DNA of 39,116 nt from a virus. Positions 30,159-38,207 of this stretch are shown one piece after another. Under the pieces are notes generated by a model. The model was not told the DNA's origin. It ran no database searches and was given only the letters and a program-made list of their open reading frames with translations. Position 1 is the first letter of the stretch; every line of letters begins with the position of its first letter. The stretch covers positions 1-39,116 of the IMG/VR virus record IMGVR_UViG_3300048813_000087; one strand, given 5' to 3'. The position numbers were made by a program, and so were the translations under genes.

Positions 30159-31685
30159 ATGACTTTTTCAATGACTAATTTTATTCATCCAGTTCGTTCT
30201 GATGAAGTTAATCCATGGAATGGCGTGATGCAAAAAGCGCTGTCTTCCTATAAGGAATTATCACAAGCACCTTATATCAAGCCTATGCTGCAAGAAGCAC
30301 TTACTAAACAGCAACTCTACAACAAGTATTATGGCAAAGAGAAAGAGTCTGAAATTGGGCTTAGAGGAGCTCAAGCTGGGCATTTGGGTTCTATGACAAG
30401 AGGGCAAGATATAACGAATCAATGGCTGCCGGATAAATTACGTCTTGAAAATGAGAAAGCACAATTTTTAGCAAATAATCCATTATTGTCACAAACAGGG
30501 GTGGTTGGGCAAGTTGGTGCTTCGCTTTATCTTCAACAACATCCTGAATTAAGGCGAAGACAAGCACAACAACAAGGGCAGCTACAAGAAGGACAATCCA
30601 GTATTGCATCTATTTATCCGCAGCAACAAGGACAAATGCAAGACGGACAATCCGGTGAATTCGATCCAATTGCAGCATTGCAAGAATCTATAAAGAATTC
30701 GTTTAAACCTAAAGGAAGTCAAGCAGTATTAACACCGTTAGAAAAAGCAAAGATTTATCGTGATCATTTGGCATCTACAGGTGCCTCTGAAAAAGATATT
30801 GCAGATGCAAATAAGCAAATTACAAATTTAACTGATAAAAATAAGTCTAATCCTGATTTAAAGGATTATCGTGAAAAAATGCTTTTACGTAAACATTGGG
30901 ATTCTTTACCATCTGATACCAAGGCCAATTTGATAGCGACTGGTCAAGGCATGGGAATGACAGCCGATGAGGTAGAAAAATCACTTACAAGTGGCCAATC
31001 AATCCAAGATTTAATGTTTTCTCGCGGCTATGATTTAGAGCATCCACCAGAGCCTATTTATCAATTAACTAATAAAAATATAACTGATTTAAACCAGCGT
31101 GAATATGCGAGTCGTGAAGTTAAGTATTTATCTGATTTCGTTACCAGAGCAACTGGTGATTATTCTAGAACTGTAGCTGGCTATAGTTTTAAACAGATTA
31201 AAGATGGATTGACAGGAAGAAACGAAGATCAACAGGCAAAATATTTAGCGGCAAGAATGGTATCTCAAGAACTTGTCAATTTACGATTACTGCTCGGAGG
31301 TGCTAAAAGTACAGTTGCTGCACAAAAACATTTACTTTCATCTTCAATGCAAAATAATAAAGTTTTTGAATCACTTGTTAAGCCTAGCGTATGGGAAAAA
31401 ATGCAAAAAATAGCTGATAAAGAACTTCAAAATGCATTTCAAGAAAGTAAAAAAGGATATGGTCAGCCATCTTCTGGTCAAAAAACCGAATCTAAAATAG
31501 ATGATTCTAGCGATAAATTATTATTGCACATTCAAAAATCAGGAAAATCTACGCCTGAAGCAATGAGTATTTTAAATAAATTGGATAAAGTAGGAACGAA
31601 AGAAGATTGGGAGCATACAGCAAAAGAAGAGAAAATTTCTATTGCTGAAGCTAAAAAACGTTATTATGAAAAACATTTTAAGTAA
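30159..31685 (+). CDS. Ejection protein (gp20-like position)
   Basis: A 508-residue protein: low-complexity Q-rich stretch at about 125-165 (repeats of QQQGQ(L/M)Q(E/D)GQS), then long helices and a charged C-terminus (WEHTAKEEKISIAEAKKRYYEKH). It is in the middle of the ejection cassette. Helical, Q-rich proteins of this size are typical of internal virion proteins delivered with the DNA. No enzyme motif found; identity is from position and composition. Confidence 0.75.
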   Translation: MTFSMTNFIHPVRSDEVNPWNGVMQKALSSYKELSQAPYIKPMLQEALTKQQLYNKYYGKEKESEIGLRGAQAGHLGSMTRGQDITNQWLPDKLRLENEKAQFLANNPLLSQTGVVGQVGASLYLQQHPELRRRQAQQQGQLQEGQSSIASIYPQQQGQMQDGQSGEFDPIAALQESIKNSFKPKGSQAVLTPLEKAKIYRDHLASTGASEKDIADANKQITNLTDKNKSNPDLKDYREKMLLRKHWDSLPSDTKANLIATGQGMGMTADEVEKSLTSGQSIQDLMFSRGYDLEHPPEPIYQLTNKNITDLNQREYASREVKYLSDFVTRATGDYSRTVAGYSFKQIKDGLTGRNEDQQAKYLAARMVSQELVNLRLLLGGAKSTVAAQKHLLSSSMQNNKVFESLVKPSVWEKMQKIADKELQNAFQESKKGYGQPSSGQKTESKIDDSSDKLLLHIQKSGKSTPEAMSILNKLDKVGTKEDWEHTAKEEKISIAEAKKRYYEKHFK

Positions 31686-31694
31686 GGCTATATC

Positions 31695-33881
31695 ATGGCT
31701 AGAAATCTCCTTGCTGATGAAGTTGAAGATAATAAACCTCGCAATCTTCTTGCAGAAAAGTCATCAATAAAATCGAAACCAAAACAATCAGCTTTTGAAA
31801 AAGCTGCATTGAATTGGAATCCTATAGAAGAACTGCATAAGCCTAATCCATTTCTTGGGAATGTTGCTAATGCTGCAATCGGATTTGGTGAAGAAGCGAT
31901 AGGATTAGGTGGACAAGCTTTAAGATTTCCATTTGAAGCTGCTGGTTACGCTGGATCTGGATTTAAAAAATCAGAAGTTCCACGCTTAACTCAAAATGTT
32001 TATCAAGGATTTGAAAATCTTGCTAATACTCCTTCGAGTATTGCAAAATATTTAGGGTCAGAAAAATATGCTAAAAAACTTCATTTAAATTTAAATCCTT
32101 TTGGTAAGCCAGAAGAAGAAGAAAGTGGTGATGTTTTGGCACAATCTTTGCCTTCATTAGTTCCTTTTGGAATGCTTGGCGAGGCTGGTGCATTAACGGG
32201 TACTGCGCGAACAGCCGCGCGCATGGGCGCTGGGGGTTTATTTGGTGTTTCACAAAATCAAGATCCATTAATATCGGCTTTATTAGCAGGGGCATTACCG
32301 CCAGCAGCTCAAAAGGTTGAACAATTTGGAGAATTTATAGGGAGTAAAGGACGTGGCAAAATTCATGAATTTAAAGAATTTGTTAAAGAACCTCGTGTAA
32401 AAGAGTTAAATGCTAAAGAACGTCTTGAGCAAGCTATTGCGGAACATGAAGAAGCAAAACAACTTCAAAAATCTGCTGAAATACAAGCTGCGCAACATGG
32501 ATTAAAAACTAATCCAGAAGCGCTTGAGCTTGAAACATCTAATAAACGTAGTGCACTACAACAAGCAATAAAGAAATATGAGGAAATTCCTGAGCAAAAT
32601 TTACATAAAATGCTTCCGGTTTTAGCAAATCCAGCACTTGTTCCGCAGGCTGAAAACAATTTAGCGCAAACTCAGCAAAATTTACGCACCAGACTTGGTG
32701 AGGGTGACGTTCACGGAGAAAATGTTTCACAAAATATTGTTAGACATTTTGAAGGAACAAAAAATCCTGTAACTGGTAAATATAAAGGTGGTGTGCGTGG
32801 AGAGATTGGAAAATCTTATAATAAAATTAATAAAGATTTAAAACCTCATGAAATATCATTGCCAGCCCCAATTGAGGATTCTGATATTCAACAGGTCGAT
32901 CAATATTTAAAAAAATCAATTAGCGGGAAGGCCGAGATTAAACCTGATCAGCTTGAACGATTAAAGCAGCAAATGTTGATGCAAATACAGCAATCAAAAC
33001 CACCTCAAGTCGTAAATGCATCAGATTATTTTACTGAATATCGTTCGGCTCTTAAAAAGGCAAAAAATGCCTATAAAGCCGCATATCAGAAAGCATCTGA
33101 TATAACTCCAGAACAACGTGAATCCTATATTCAACAAGCTGAAAACTTTAATCGTCAAGCGAAGGGTATGTCTCAAATTATTGAACAGCAAATCGGCGGA
33201 GAGCCAGCTAAATTATTAGCTGAAACAAATAAACGCTATGCTACTGAATATGCTCCTTTGCATCAAAATCCAACTTATCAACAAATGCTGAAACATGGAA
33301 AATATGACAGCAGTCTTATGAAAGCATTGCGGGGAACAACATCAGGTAATGATATTTTAAATCGTTATATAGCTCAACAACCCGAATTAGCGCGTAATAT
33401 TTTGGGTCAAGAATTTGCTCATAGACCGCAGGAATTATTAAATCCTAACAGAAGAGCAGAGCCATATATTAATCAATTACCAGATATACAAGAAATGATT
33501 GCGCAGCAAATGATAGAAACACGCGCAGTGCAAGAAGCACATTCACAATCAGCCGATCTGGAACAAGAAGCAAAACGTATACGTGAAAGCACAAAAGAAC
33601 TAATTGCACAGCAAAAAGTACGAAAATCATTAGAAAATGAAACTATTCCAAAGTTGCAATATGAAATACAACAATCTGAAAAACATTTGCCAATACTTAA
33701 AAAAAGAGCCGAACGCACATCCGGCACAAAACAAGAAATAGAAAAACGCAAAGAAGAATATAAAATAGCTCAAGAAAATAATAAAAATTTAAAAAATAAA
33801 TTAGCGATTGTTGGTTCAGCTATTGCGGGTGTTACACTAGGAAGACCATTGGCGAATAAAATATCAAAACTTTTTAAATGA
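31695..33881 (+). CDS. Large ejection protein (gp16-like position)
   Basis: A 728-residue protein. The N-terminal region has glycine-rich hydrophobic segments (AAIGFGEEAIGLGGQALRFP; LPSLVPFGMLGEAGALTG) that could insert in a membrane. It is followed by about 400 residues of charged coiled coil (ALQQAIKKYEEIPEQN...) and a final KLAIVGSAIAGVTLG. In P22, gp16 is needed to move DNA across the inner membrane; this is its positional match. No lytic transglycosylase motif seen. Confidence 0.78.
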   Translation: MARNLLADEVEDNKPRNLLAEKSSIKSKPKQSAFEKAALNWNPIEELHKPNPFLGNVANAAIGFGEEAIGLGGQALRFPFEAAGYAGSGFKKSEVPRLTQNVYQGFENLANTPSSIAKYLGSEKYAKKLHLNLNPFGKPEEEESGDVLAQSLPSLVPFGMLGEAGALTGTARTAARMGAGGLFGVSQNQDPLISALLAGALPPAAQKVEQFGEFIGSKGRGKIHEFKEFVKEPRVKELNAKERLEQAIAEHEEAKQLQKSAEIQAAQHGLKTNPEALELETSNKRSALQQAIKKYEEIPEQNLHKMLPVLANPALVPQAENNLAQTQQNLRTRLGEGDVHGENVSQNIVRHFEGTKNPVTGKYKGGVRGEIGKSYNKINKDLKPHEISLPAPIEDSDIQQVDQYLKKSISGKAEIKPDQLERLKQQMLMQIQQSKPPQVVNASDYFTEYRSALKKAKNAYKAAYQKASDITPEQRESYIQQAENFNRQAKGMSQIIEQQIGGEPAKLLAETNKRYATEYAPLHQNPTYQQMLKHGKYDSSLMKALRGTTSGNDILNRYIAQQPELARNILGQEFAHRPQELLNPNRRAEPYINQLPDIQEMIAQQMIETRAVQEAHSQSADLEQEAKRIRESTKELIAQQKVRKSLENETIPKLQYEIQQSEKHLPILKKRAERTSGTKQEIEKRKEEYKIAQENNKNLKNKLAIVGSAIAGVTLGRPLANKISKLFK

Positions 33882-33953
33882 TTATTCAATAATAGCATAT
33901 ACAACACGAGCAATAATGCAACTAATAACACAAAATAATATAAAATGTAACAT
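33882..33953 (-). CDS. 23-residue membrane peptide
   Basis: MLHFILFCVISCIIARVVYA, almost one transmembrane helix, with AAGGGGAAAG upstream. It is the second gene of a leftward pair with the coiled-coil membrane protein. Very small, so uncertain; short hydrophobic phage peptides are known in exclusion and lysis control. Confidence 0.45.
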   Translation of the reverse strand: MLHFILFCVISCIIARVVYAIIE

Positions 33954-33976
33954 AATCTTTCCCCTTAAATTTAATA

Positions 33977-34189
33977 TTAAACCAACTTTAATGAATGAAG
34001 AACGACCGGAAGAATTATCGAAGTAATAATTAAACCGATAAGCAGTAAAAATCTGGATTCAATTTTTTCTTCCACTCTTTTAATTTGTTCTGAAAGCCCT
34101 AAAAATCTCTCATCATTTATTTCTTTCATAACACGAAGTTTAACTTCGTGTTCAATGTATTGCTCGCTTGGGATATGCACGTTACTCAT
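33977..34189 (-). CDS. XhlA-like coiled-coil membrane protein
   Basis: This 70-residue protein starts at 34189 (a longer frame has a poorer start). It has an N-terminal charged helix with heptads (EINDERFLGLSEQIKRVEEK) followed by one C-terminal transmembrane helix (FLLLIGLIITSIILPVVL): the plan of XhlA-type haemolysin/holin-associated proteins. It has a strong promoter of its own and lies between the ejection and tail genes, where P22 holds immI/sieA. It may act in superinfection exclusion or lysis; I cannot tell which. Confidence 0.75.
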   Translation of the reverse strand: MSNVHIPSEQYIEHEVKLRVMKEINDERFLGLSEQIKRVEEKIESRFLLLIGLIITSIILPVVLHSLKLV

Positions 34190-34217
34190 AATAAAGTTCT
34201 CTGAACTAATTATGAGC

Positions 34218-34245
34218 ATTATAACATAGAATGGACAAAAAACAA
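34218..34245 (-). promoter_or_regulatory. Strong leftward promoter
   Basis: On the minus strand TTGTTT (34240-34245), 16 nt, TATAAT (34218-34223). It drives the two small membrane-protein genes independently of the late operon. Confidence 0.75.
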
Positions 34246-34280
34246 GCATTAATGACTTGTTACTGGTTTTAATTAATTTA

Positions 34281-34289
34281 TGCTATAGT
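34281..34289 (+). promoter_or_regulatory. Extended -10 rightward promoter
   Basis: TGC-TATAGT, an extended -10 element, about 50 nt before the tail gene. No clear -35. It is divergent from the leftward promoter. Confidence 0.5.
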
Positions 34290-34337
34290 ATATGAATAGC
34301 TTTAGATGAATAACGCTGCTAAATCAAAGGACATGGA

Positions 34338-36311
34338 ATGTCTATAGTTCCCACATTACTGGTTGGATCGACCGTACTTCAACAATATCTTGTCGATAAA
34401 TCGACCGGTCTTCCTTTGGCTGGTGGTGTAATTACTCTCTATCAAGATAATAACCGAACAACTTTGAAAAACTGGTATTATCAAACTGGCTCTCCCCCTA
34501 ATTATTCTTATCTGCCTTTGCCTAATCCTCTTACACTAAGCGCTGTTGGTACAATACAAGATCCTAATGGTAATGATACTTTACCCTTCTATTATCCTTT
34601 TAGTGAACAAGATAGCACTGTTGTTCAAACATATTATATAACGGTAGATAATTCATTAGGAACACGTCAATTCACAAGACAAAATTTTCCATATACGCCG
34701 GGCGGCCAAAATGGCGCCACTGGAGTTTTGACTGAACAAAATTATGTATTTAATAATCAGTTTTGGAGAAATATTGGAAGCGTTGTTTATAGTTCTGCAA
34801 ATCATCCTCCTAATCAGATAACCATTAACTCTATAAATTATTTTTATGGAACTCTTGCCCCAAGTCAGCATGAAGGCTTAACTATGCCTGATTTGATTTT
34901 CATGAAGAATAATAATCTGGCTACGGATACAATATCATTCACTAAATTTGTTCAAGGAACACAGTTAACTGGCGATATTTGTCCAGAATATTATATTAAT
35001 CATGTTTCAACGGCAACCACGGGTGAGACATTAAAAGTTTATCAGTTCCCAATATCCTTGCACGTGAAGACTTTAGATTTAGTTAATGCAACTTTTACGA
35101 TTCAAGCACAAAATGTACCCGGAGCGGCAAACGGTCAATTATTTATTTATGCATATCAGTATCTTGGGTCAGGCGTAACATCCATGTCGCCAATTTTATT
35201 GAATAATGGACAGCCTATTACGCTTTCCAACGTGTGGCAAAAATATATAATTCCTTTTACATTTTTAACTTCTGCGAATGAAGTTTTAAGTAGCGCAGGT
35301 GATGACGCATGGTATATACAGATTGGCATTCCATTGAATGCAGCATGTAATATTAATTTTACATTACCGTCTTTATTTTTATGTGAACCAGCACAAATTC
35401 CATCGAATTGGTTTACTACATATGATCAGGTTAGCTCTATTGTTAACACGCCCCGAACTGGTGATGTAAGAACTTCTATGAATTCATTCTATCCTTTTGG
35501 ATGGGTTCCTATGAATGATGGAACGATAGGAGATCCTTCTTCCAATGCAACAGATCGCGCAAATCAAGATACATGGCAACTTTTTAATCTATTGTGGAAT
35601 GCATTCAGTCCTTATGGTTCTTCAATGTTTCCGATTTACGATGATATGGGCGTAATTTCAACATATAGTATAAGCGCTATAGCCGATTGGAACTTGAATA
35701 AGGCACTTGCATTAACCAAGTTAATGGGCAAAGTTATTCTGGGTACGGTTCCAGTTTCAGCGTTACTCCCAGCGCTTCCAGCAATTGCAGGTTATACTTC
35801 AACGGTAACTGGTTCGACATCCTCAGGAACCTTACTGATTACCTCTGCATCTTCTAATCTTTTATCGTTGTTCTTGGGAGCGCCCATTTCGTTTACAAAT
35901 ACGGGAGGTGCGTTACCCGGAGGACTGGCGGTAAATACCGCTTATTACGCAGTTCCACAATCAGCGACAACTTTATTCGTAGCAACTTCATTCGCTAATG
36001 CATTAGCGGGCACATATGTTGCATGGTCTACGAATGGAACAGGTACAACGACTTTAAATTATGCCATGGCCGCATCTGGCGAAGGTGAGTATAGCCATCT
36101 TCAGTTAAATTCTGAAGTTGCAACTCATACGCATAACCCTTTGGTCGGCACGGGATTCTGGATGAACGGAACAAATCAAAGTATTGCTGGTACTAATAGC
36201 TTCGCCATACAGAGCGCCGCTACAACAGGCGGTATTACCCGAACTGGTTCACAGACTGCTGGAAACGTCACTCAGCCCGGAACATTTTTCAATATTTTCA
36301 TTAAGTTATAA
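34338..36311 (+). CDS. Tail fibre/spike protein with collar-type domain
   Basis: A 657-residue protein. The N-terminus (SIVPTLLVGSTVLQQYLVDK, then PLAGGVITLYQDNN) has the look of a virion-binding domain. A beta-rich middle is followed by a tail-collar-like segment at about 384-470 (FGWVPMNDGTIG... FPIYDDMGV). A threonine/serine-rich insertion (about 475-580) splits it from HTHN at 597-600 and the terminal FFNIFIKL. The latter is the metal-binding, IKL-ending half of collar fibres. Probably the main receptor-binding protein. AAAGGACATGGA precedes the ATG. Confidence 0.85.
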   Translation: MSIVPTLLVGSTVLQQYLVDKSTGLPLAGGVITLYQDNNRTTLKNWYYQTGSPPNYSYLPLPNPLTLSAVGTIQDPNGNDTLPFYYPFSEQDSTVVQTYYITVDNSLGTRQFTRQNFPYTPGGQNGATGVLTEQNYVFNNQFWRNIGSVVYSSANHPPNQITINSINYFYGTLAPSQHEGLTMPDLIFMKNNNLATDTISFTKFVQGTQLTGDICPEYYINHVSTATTGETLKVYQFPISLHVKTLDLVNATFTIQAQNVPGAANGQLFIYAYQYLGSGVTSMSPILLNNGQPITLSNVWQKYIIPFTFLTSANEVLSSAGDDAWYIQIGIPLNAACNINFTLPSLFLCEPAQIPSNWFTTYDQVSSIVNTPRTGDVRTSMNSFYPFGWVPMNDGTIGDPSSNATDRANQDTWQLFNLLWNAFSPYGSSMFPIYDDMGVISTYSISAIADWNLNKALALTKLMGKVILGTVPVSALLPALPAIAGYTSTVTGSTSSGTLLITSASSNLLSLFLGAPISFTNTGGALPGGLAVNTAYYAVPQSATTLFVATSFANALAGTYVAWSTNGTGTTTLNYAMAASGEGEYSHLQLNSEVATHTHNPLVGTGFWMNGTNQSIAGTNSFAIQSAATTGGITRTGSQTAGNVTQPGTFFNIFIKL

Positions 36312-36320
36312 GGATTTAAC

Positions 36321-37088
36321 ATGGCAAATGAAAAGCAGTTCACGCAGTTGCCTAGCGTGTCTAATGCATCAATGACTGATATTATTTGTGCAGTTCAAGG
36401 TTTCGTATCTTCTTCAAACCCGGGGCTTTCTGTACAAGAAACATTGGCTCAAATATACAGTCTTTTTTCATCAGAAATTATTTTAACGTATGCAGGAAAT
36501 CCAAACGGCTCTGTTGCTGGAACCACCTATCAATTGCTTTGGGATAGTAACAATAAATTGACATGGATTTGCACGCAAACAGGGACAACCAGCTCTGCTG
36601 TTTGGCAGCCAGTTATGGGGCCGTTAACGAATGGTGAGCTTTATGTGGGCTCCTCTGGAAATGCCCCAGTAGCGACAACATTGACAGCAGGAACAAATAT
36701 AAATATTACGAATGCGCCGGGCTCTATTACGATTGCGGCCGGAGGCATTCCGGGTATTTCGTGGACAACAGTAACTGGTGTTTCTGCATCGATGTCAGCG
36801 GATAGTGGATATGTCACTAATAATGCGGGACTTGTAACACTTACATTGCCAACCGTAGCAGGCTTGGGAACAGTGCTTTATATTGCAGGTCTTGGCGCTG
36901 GCGGATGGTCAATCGCTCAAAACTCAGGACAGAATATTAATGTTGGCTCTGTTTCTACAACAGTGGGGGTAAGCGGATCTCTATCTTCCACTAATCAATA
37001 TGATACAATTACCTTAGTGTGTATTGTCGCCAATACAACTTGGTCAGCGTTAGGCGCACCCCAATCATTAGGACTCACGATTGTTTAA
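36321..37088 (+). CDS. Tail fibre-like protein
   Basis: This 255-residue protein begins MANEKQFTQLPSVSNASMTD, a frequent start of phage tail-fibre proteins, followed by an LYVGSSGNAPVATTLTAGTN stalk block seen in short-tail fibres. The C-terminus is a beta domain (GLGTVLYIAGLGAGGWSIAQ) like those of host-binding tips. Lies in an array of fibre modules; GGATTTAAC ribosome site. Confidence 0.85.
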   Translation: MANEKQFTQLPSVSNASMTDIICAVQGFVSSSNPGLSVQETLAQIYSLFSSEIILTYAGNPNGSVAGTTYQLLWDSNNKLTWICTQTGTTSSAVWQPVMGPLTNGELYVGSSGNAPVATTLTAGTNINITNAPGSITIAAGGIPGISWTTVTGVSASMSADSGYVTNNAGLVTLTLPTVAGLGTVLYIAGLGAGGWSIAQNSGQNINVGSVSTTVGVSGSLSSTNQYDTITLVCIVANTTWSALGAPQSLGLTIV

Positions 37089-37097
37089 GGATTAAAC

Positions 37098-37661
37098 ATG
37101 ACTACCCAAAACGGACTTAATCTTATTCTATCAGGCTCTACTGGAACCGGAAATTTTGTTGGCGCAAATACGCCAACTCTGATAACGCCCAATTTAGGTG
37201 TTGCCAATGCTACCAGTTTGGCATTTAGCCCCAGTACTAATGGAATTATAGGAACCACGACAAATAATAATGCAGCCTCTGGAAATGTTGGAGAATTCTT
37301 CGAAAGTATCATCTCAGGCGCAAGCTCTATTTCTTTAACTACGGCTACTCCTGCTAATATTACAAGCTTTAGTCTCCCTGCCGGCGACTGGGACATTCAT
37401 GGCACTATATCTATAACTTCCAGTGGAAATTTATTAACAATAGCCGCAGGATGGACGAGCTTATCAAGCGCTACTGTCCCTGATATCTCTCTTTATAACT
37501 TTTTAACAGATTCAACACCATTTACTCACTGGGGAAGCAACGCGCCTTATTTGCGCGTATCAATAGCAACTTCAACAACTGTTTATTTATCATGCAGCGC
37601 AACTTTTGGAAGTGGCACAGTAACTGCCTGCGGTGGAATTTTTGCAAGGCGTGTACGTTAA
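37098..37661 (+). CDS. Short fibre protein with duplicated module
   Basis: A 187-residue protein: a short N-terminus, then GVANATSLAFSPSTNGIIGT and TTNNNAASGNVGEFF, followed by a beta-sandwich (ITSFSLPAGDWDIHGTISI) and a C-terminal RRVR. The block around NGIIGT is repeated in the fibre encoded at 38208, so the two share a module. Probably a fibre tip or an adaptor. Confidence 0.8.
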   Translation: MTTQNGLNLILSGSTGTGNFVGANTPTLITPNLGVANATSLAFSPSTNGIIGTTTNNNAASGNVGEFFESIISGASSISLTTATPANITSFSLPAGDWDIHGTISITSSGNLLTIAAGWTSLSSATVPDISLYNFLTDSTPFTHWGSNAPYLRVSIATSTTVYLSCSATFGSGTVTACGGIFARRVR

Positions 37662-37675
37662 TATAAGGATATAAA

Positions 37676-38023
37676 ATGACAACACTTCTGGAATTTGGTA
37701 GAGATGTACAAGGATACAATGCATTTGCCCCACGCACTGCCGATAATAAATATTCCGCAACATTGGCTAATGGTGGAGAAAGCCATATTAGCACGCCAAG
37801 CAATTATACAAATTGGATTGTTGCTTTTAGTTATCAACCTGGAACATCCGTATGGGTGGATTTAACGGGCGCAACTGCGGCCGTTCCTGCGGGTGGTACA
37901 TTAGCAGCGACAACGGCTGAATTAAATCCCGGCCAGCGTATGGTTACAGCCGGTACAAAAGTTAGCATCATTACAGATTCTACCACTGCGGATGTAGGAG
38001 TAATGTTCTATGCAGTTTCCTGA
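37676..38023 (+). CDS. Small beta-rich tail-region protein
   Basis: This 115-residue protein has LEFGRDVQGYNAFAPRTADNKYS, WVDLTGATAAVPAGGTLAATT, and LNPGQRMVTAGTKVS. I recognise this as a conserved virion protein found with fibre genes, probably a beta sandwich. AAGGATATAAA precedes the ATG; the next gene overlaps its end by 14 nt. Confidence 0.85.
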   Translation: MTTLLEFGRDVQGYNAFAPRTADNKYSATLANGGESHISTPSNYTNWIVAFSYQPGTSVWVDLTGATAAVPAGGTLAATTAELNPGQRMVTAGTKVSIITDSTTADVGVMFYAVS

Positions 38024-38195
38024 TTGCACAAACTTATTAACTCAAGATAATTCATTTGCGCTGGGCTCTGGAAGTATTTTCGTCCAACAAAATCAAACTC
38101 AAGGTGCGCCATTTCCACCTGCTCCCGGTGATTTTTTGTTGCTTGATGGAACGGATTTCCTTCTTTTGGATAATACGAATCTGCTATTACTTTAG
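38010..38195 (+). CDS. LLLD-repeat small protein
   Basis: The 61 residues end in an unusual repeat GDFLLLDGTDFLLLDNTNLLLL-like (in three units). Such LLLDGT repeats are found at the end of some tail or fibre proteins, so this may be a small structural adaptor. It overlaps the previous gene and is followed 12 nt later by the next fibre gene. Confidence 0.75.
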   Translation: MQFPDCTNLLTQDNSFALGSGSIFVQQNQTQGAPFPPAPGDFLLLDGTDFLLLDNTNLLLL

Positions 38196-38207
38196 TCAAG
38201 GAATGAC

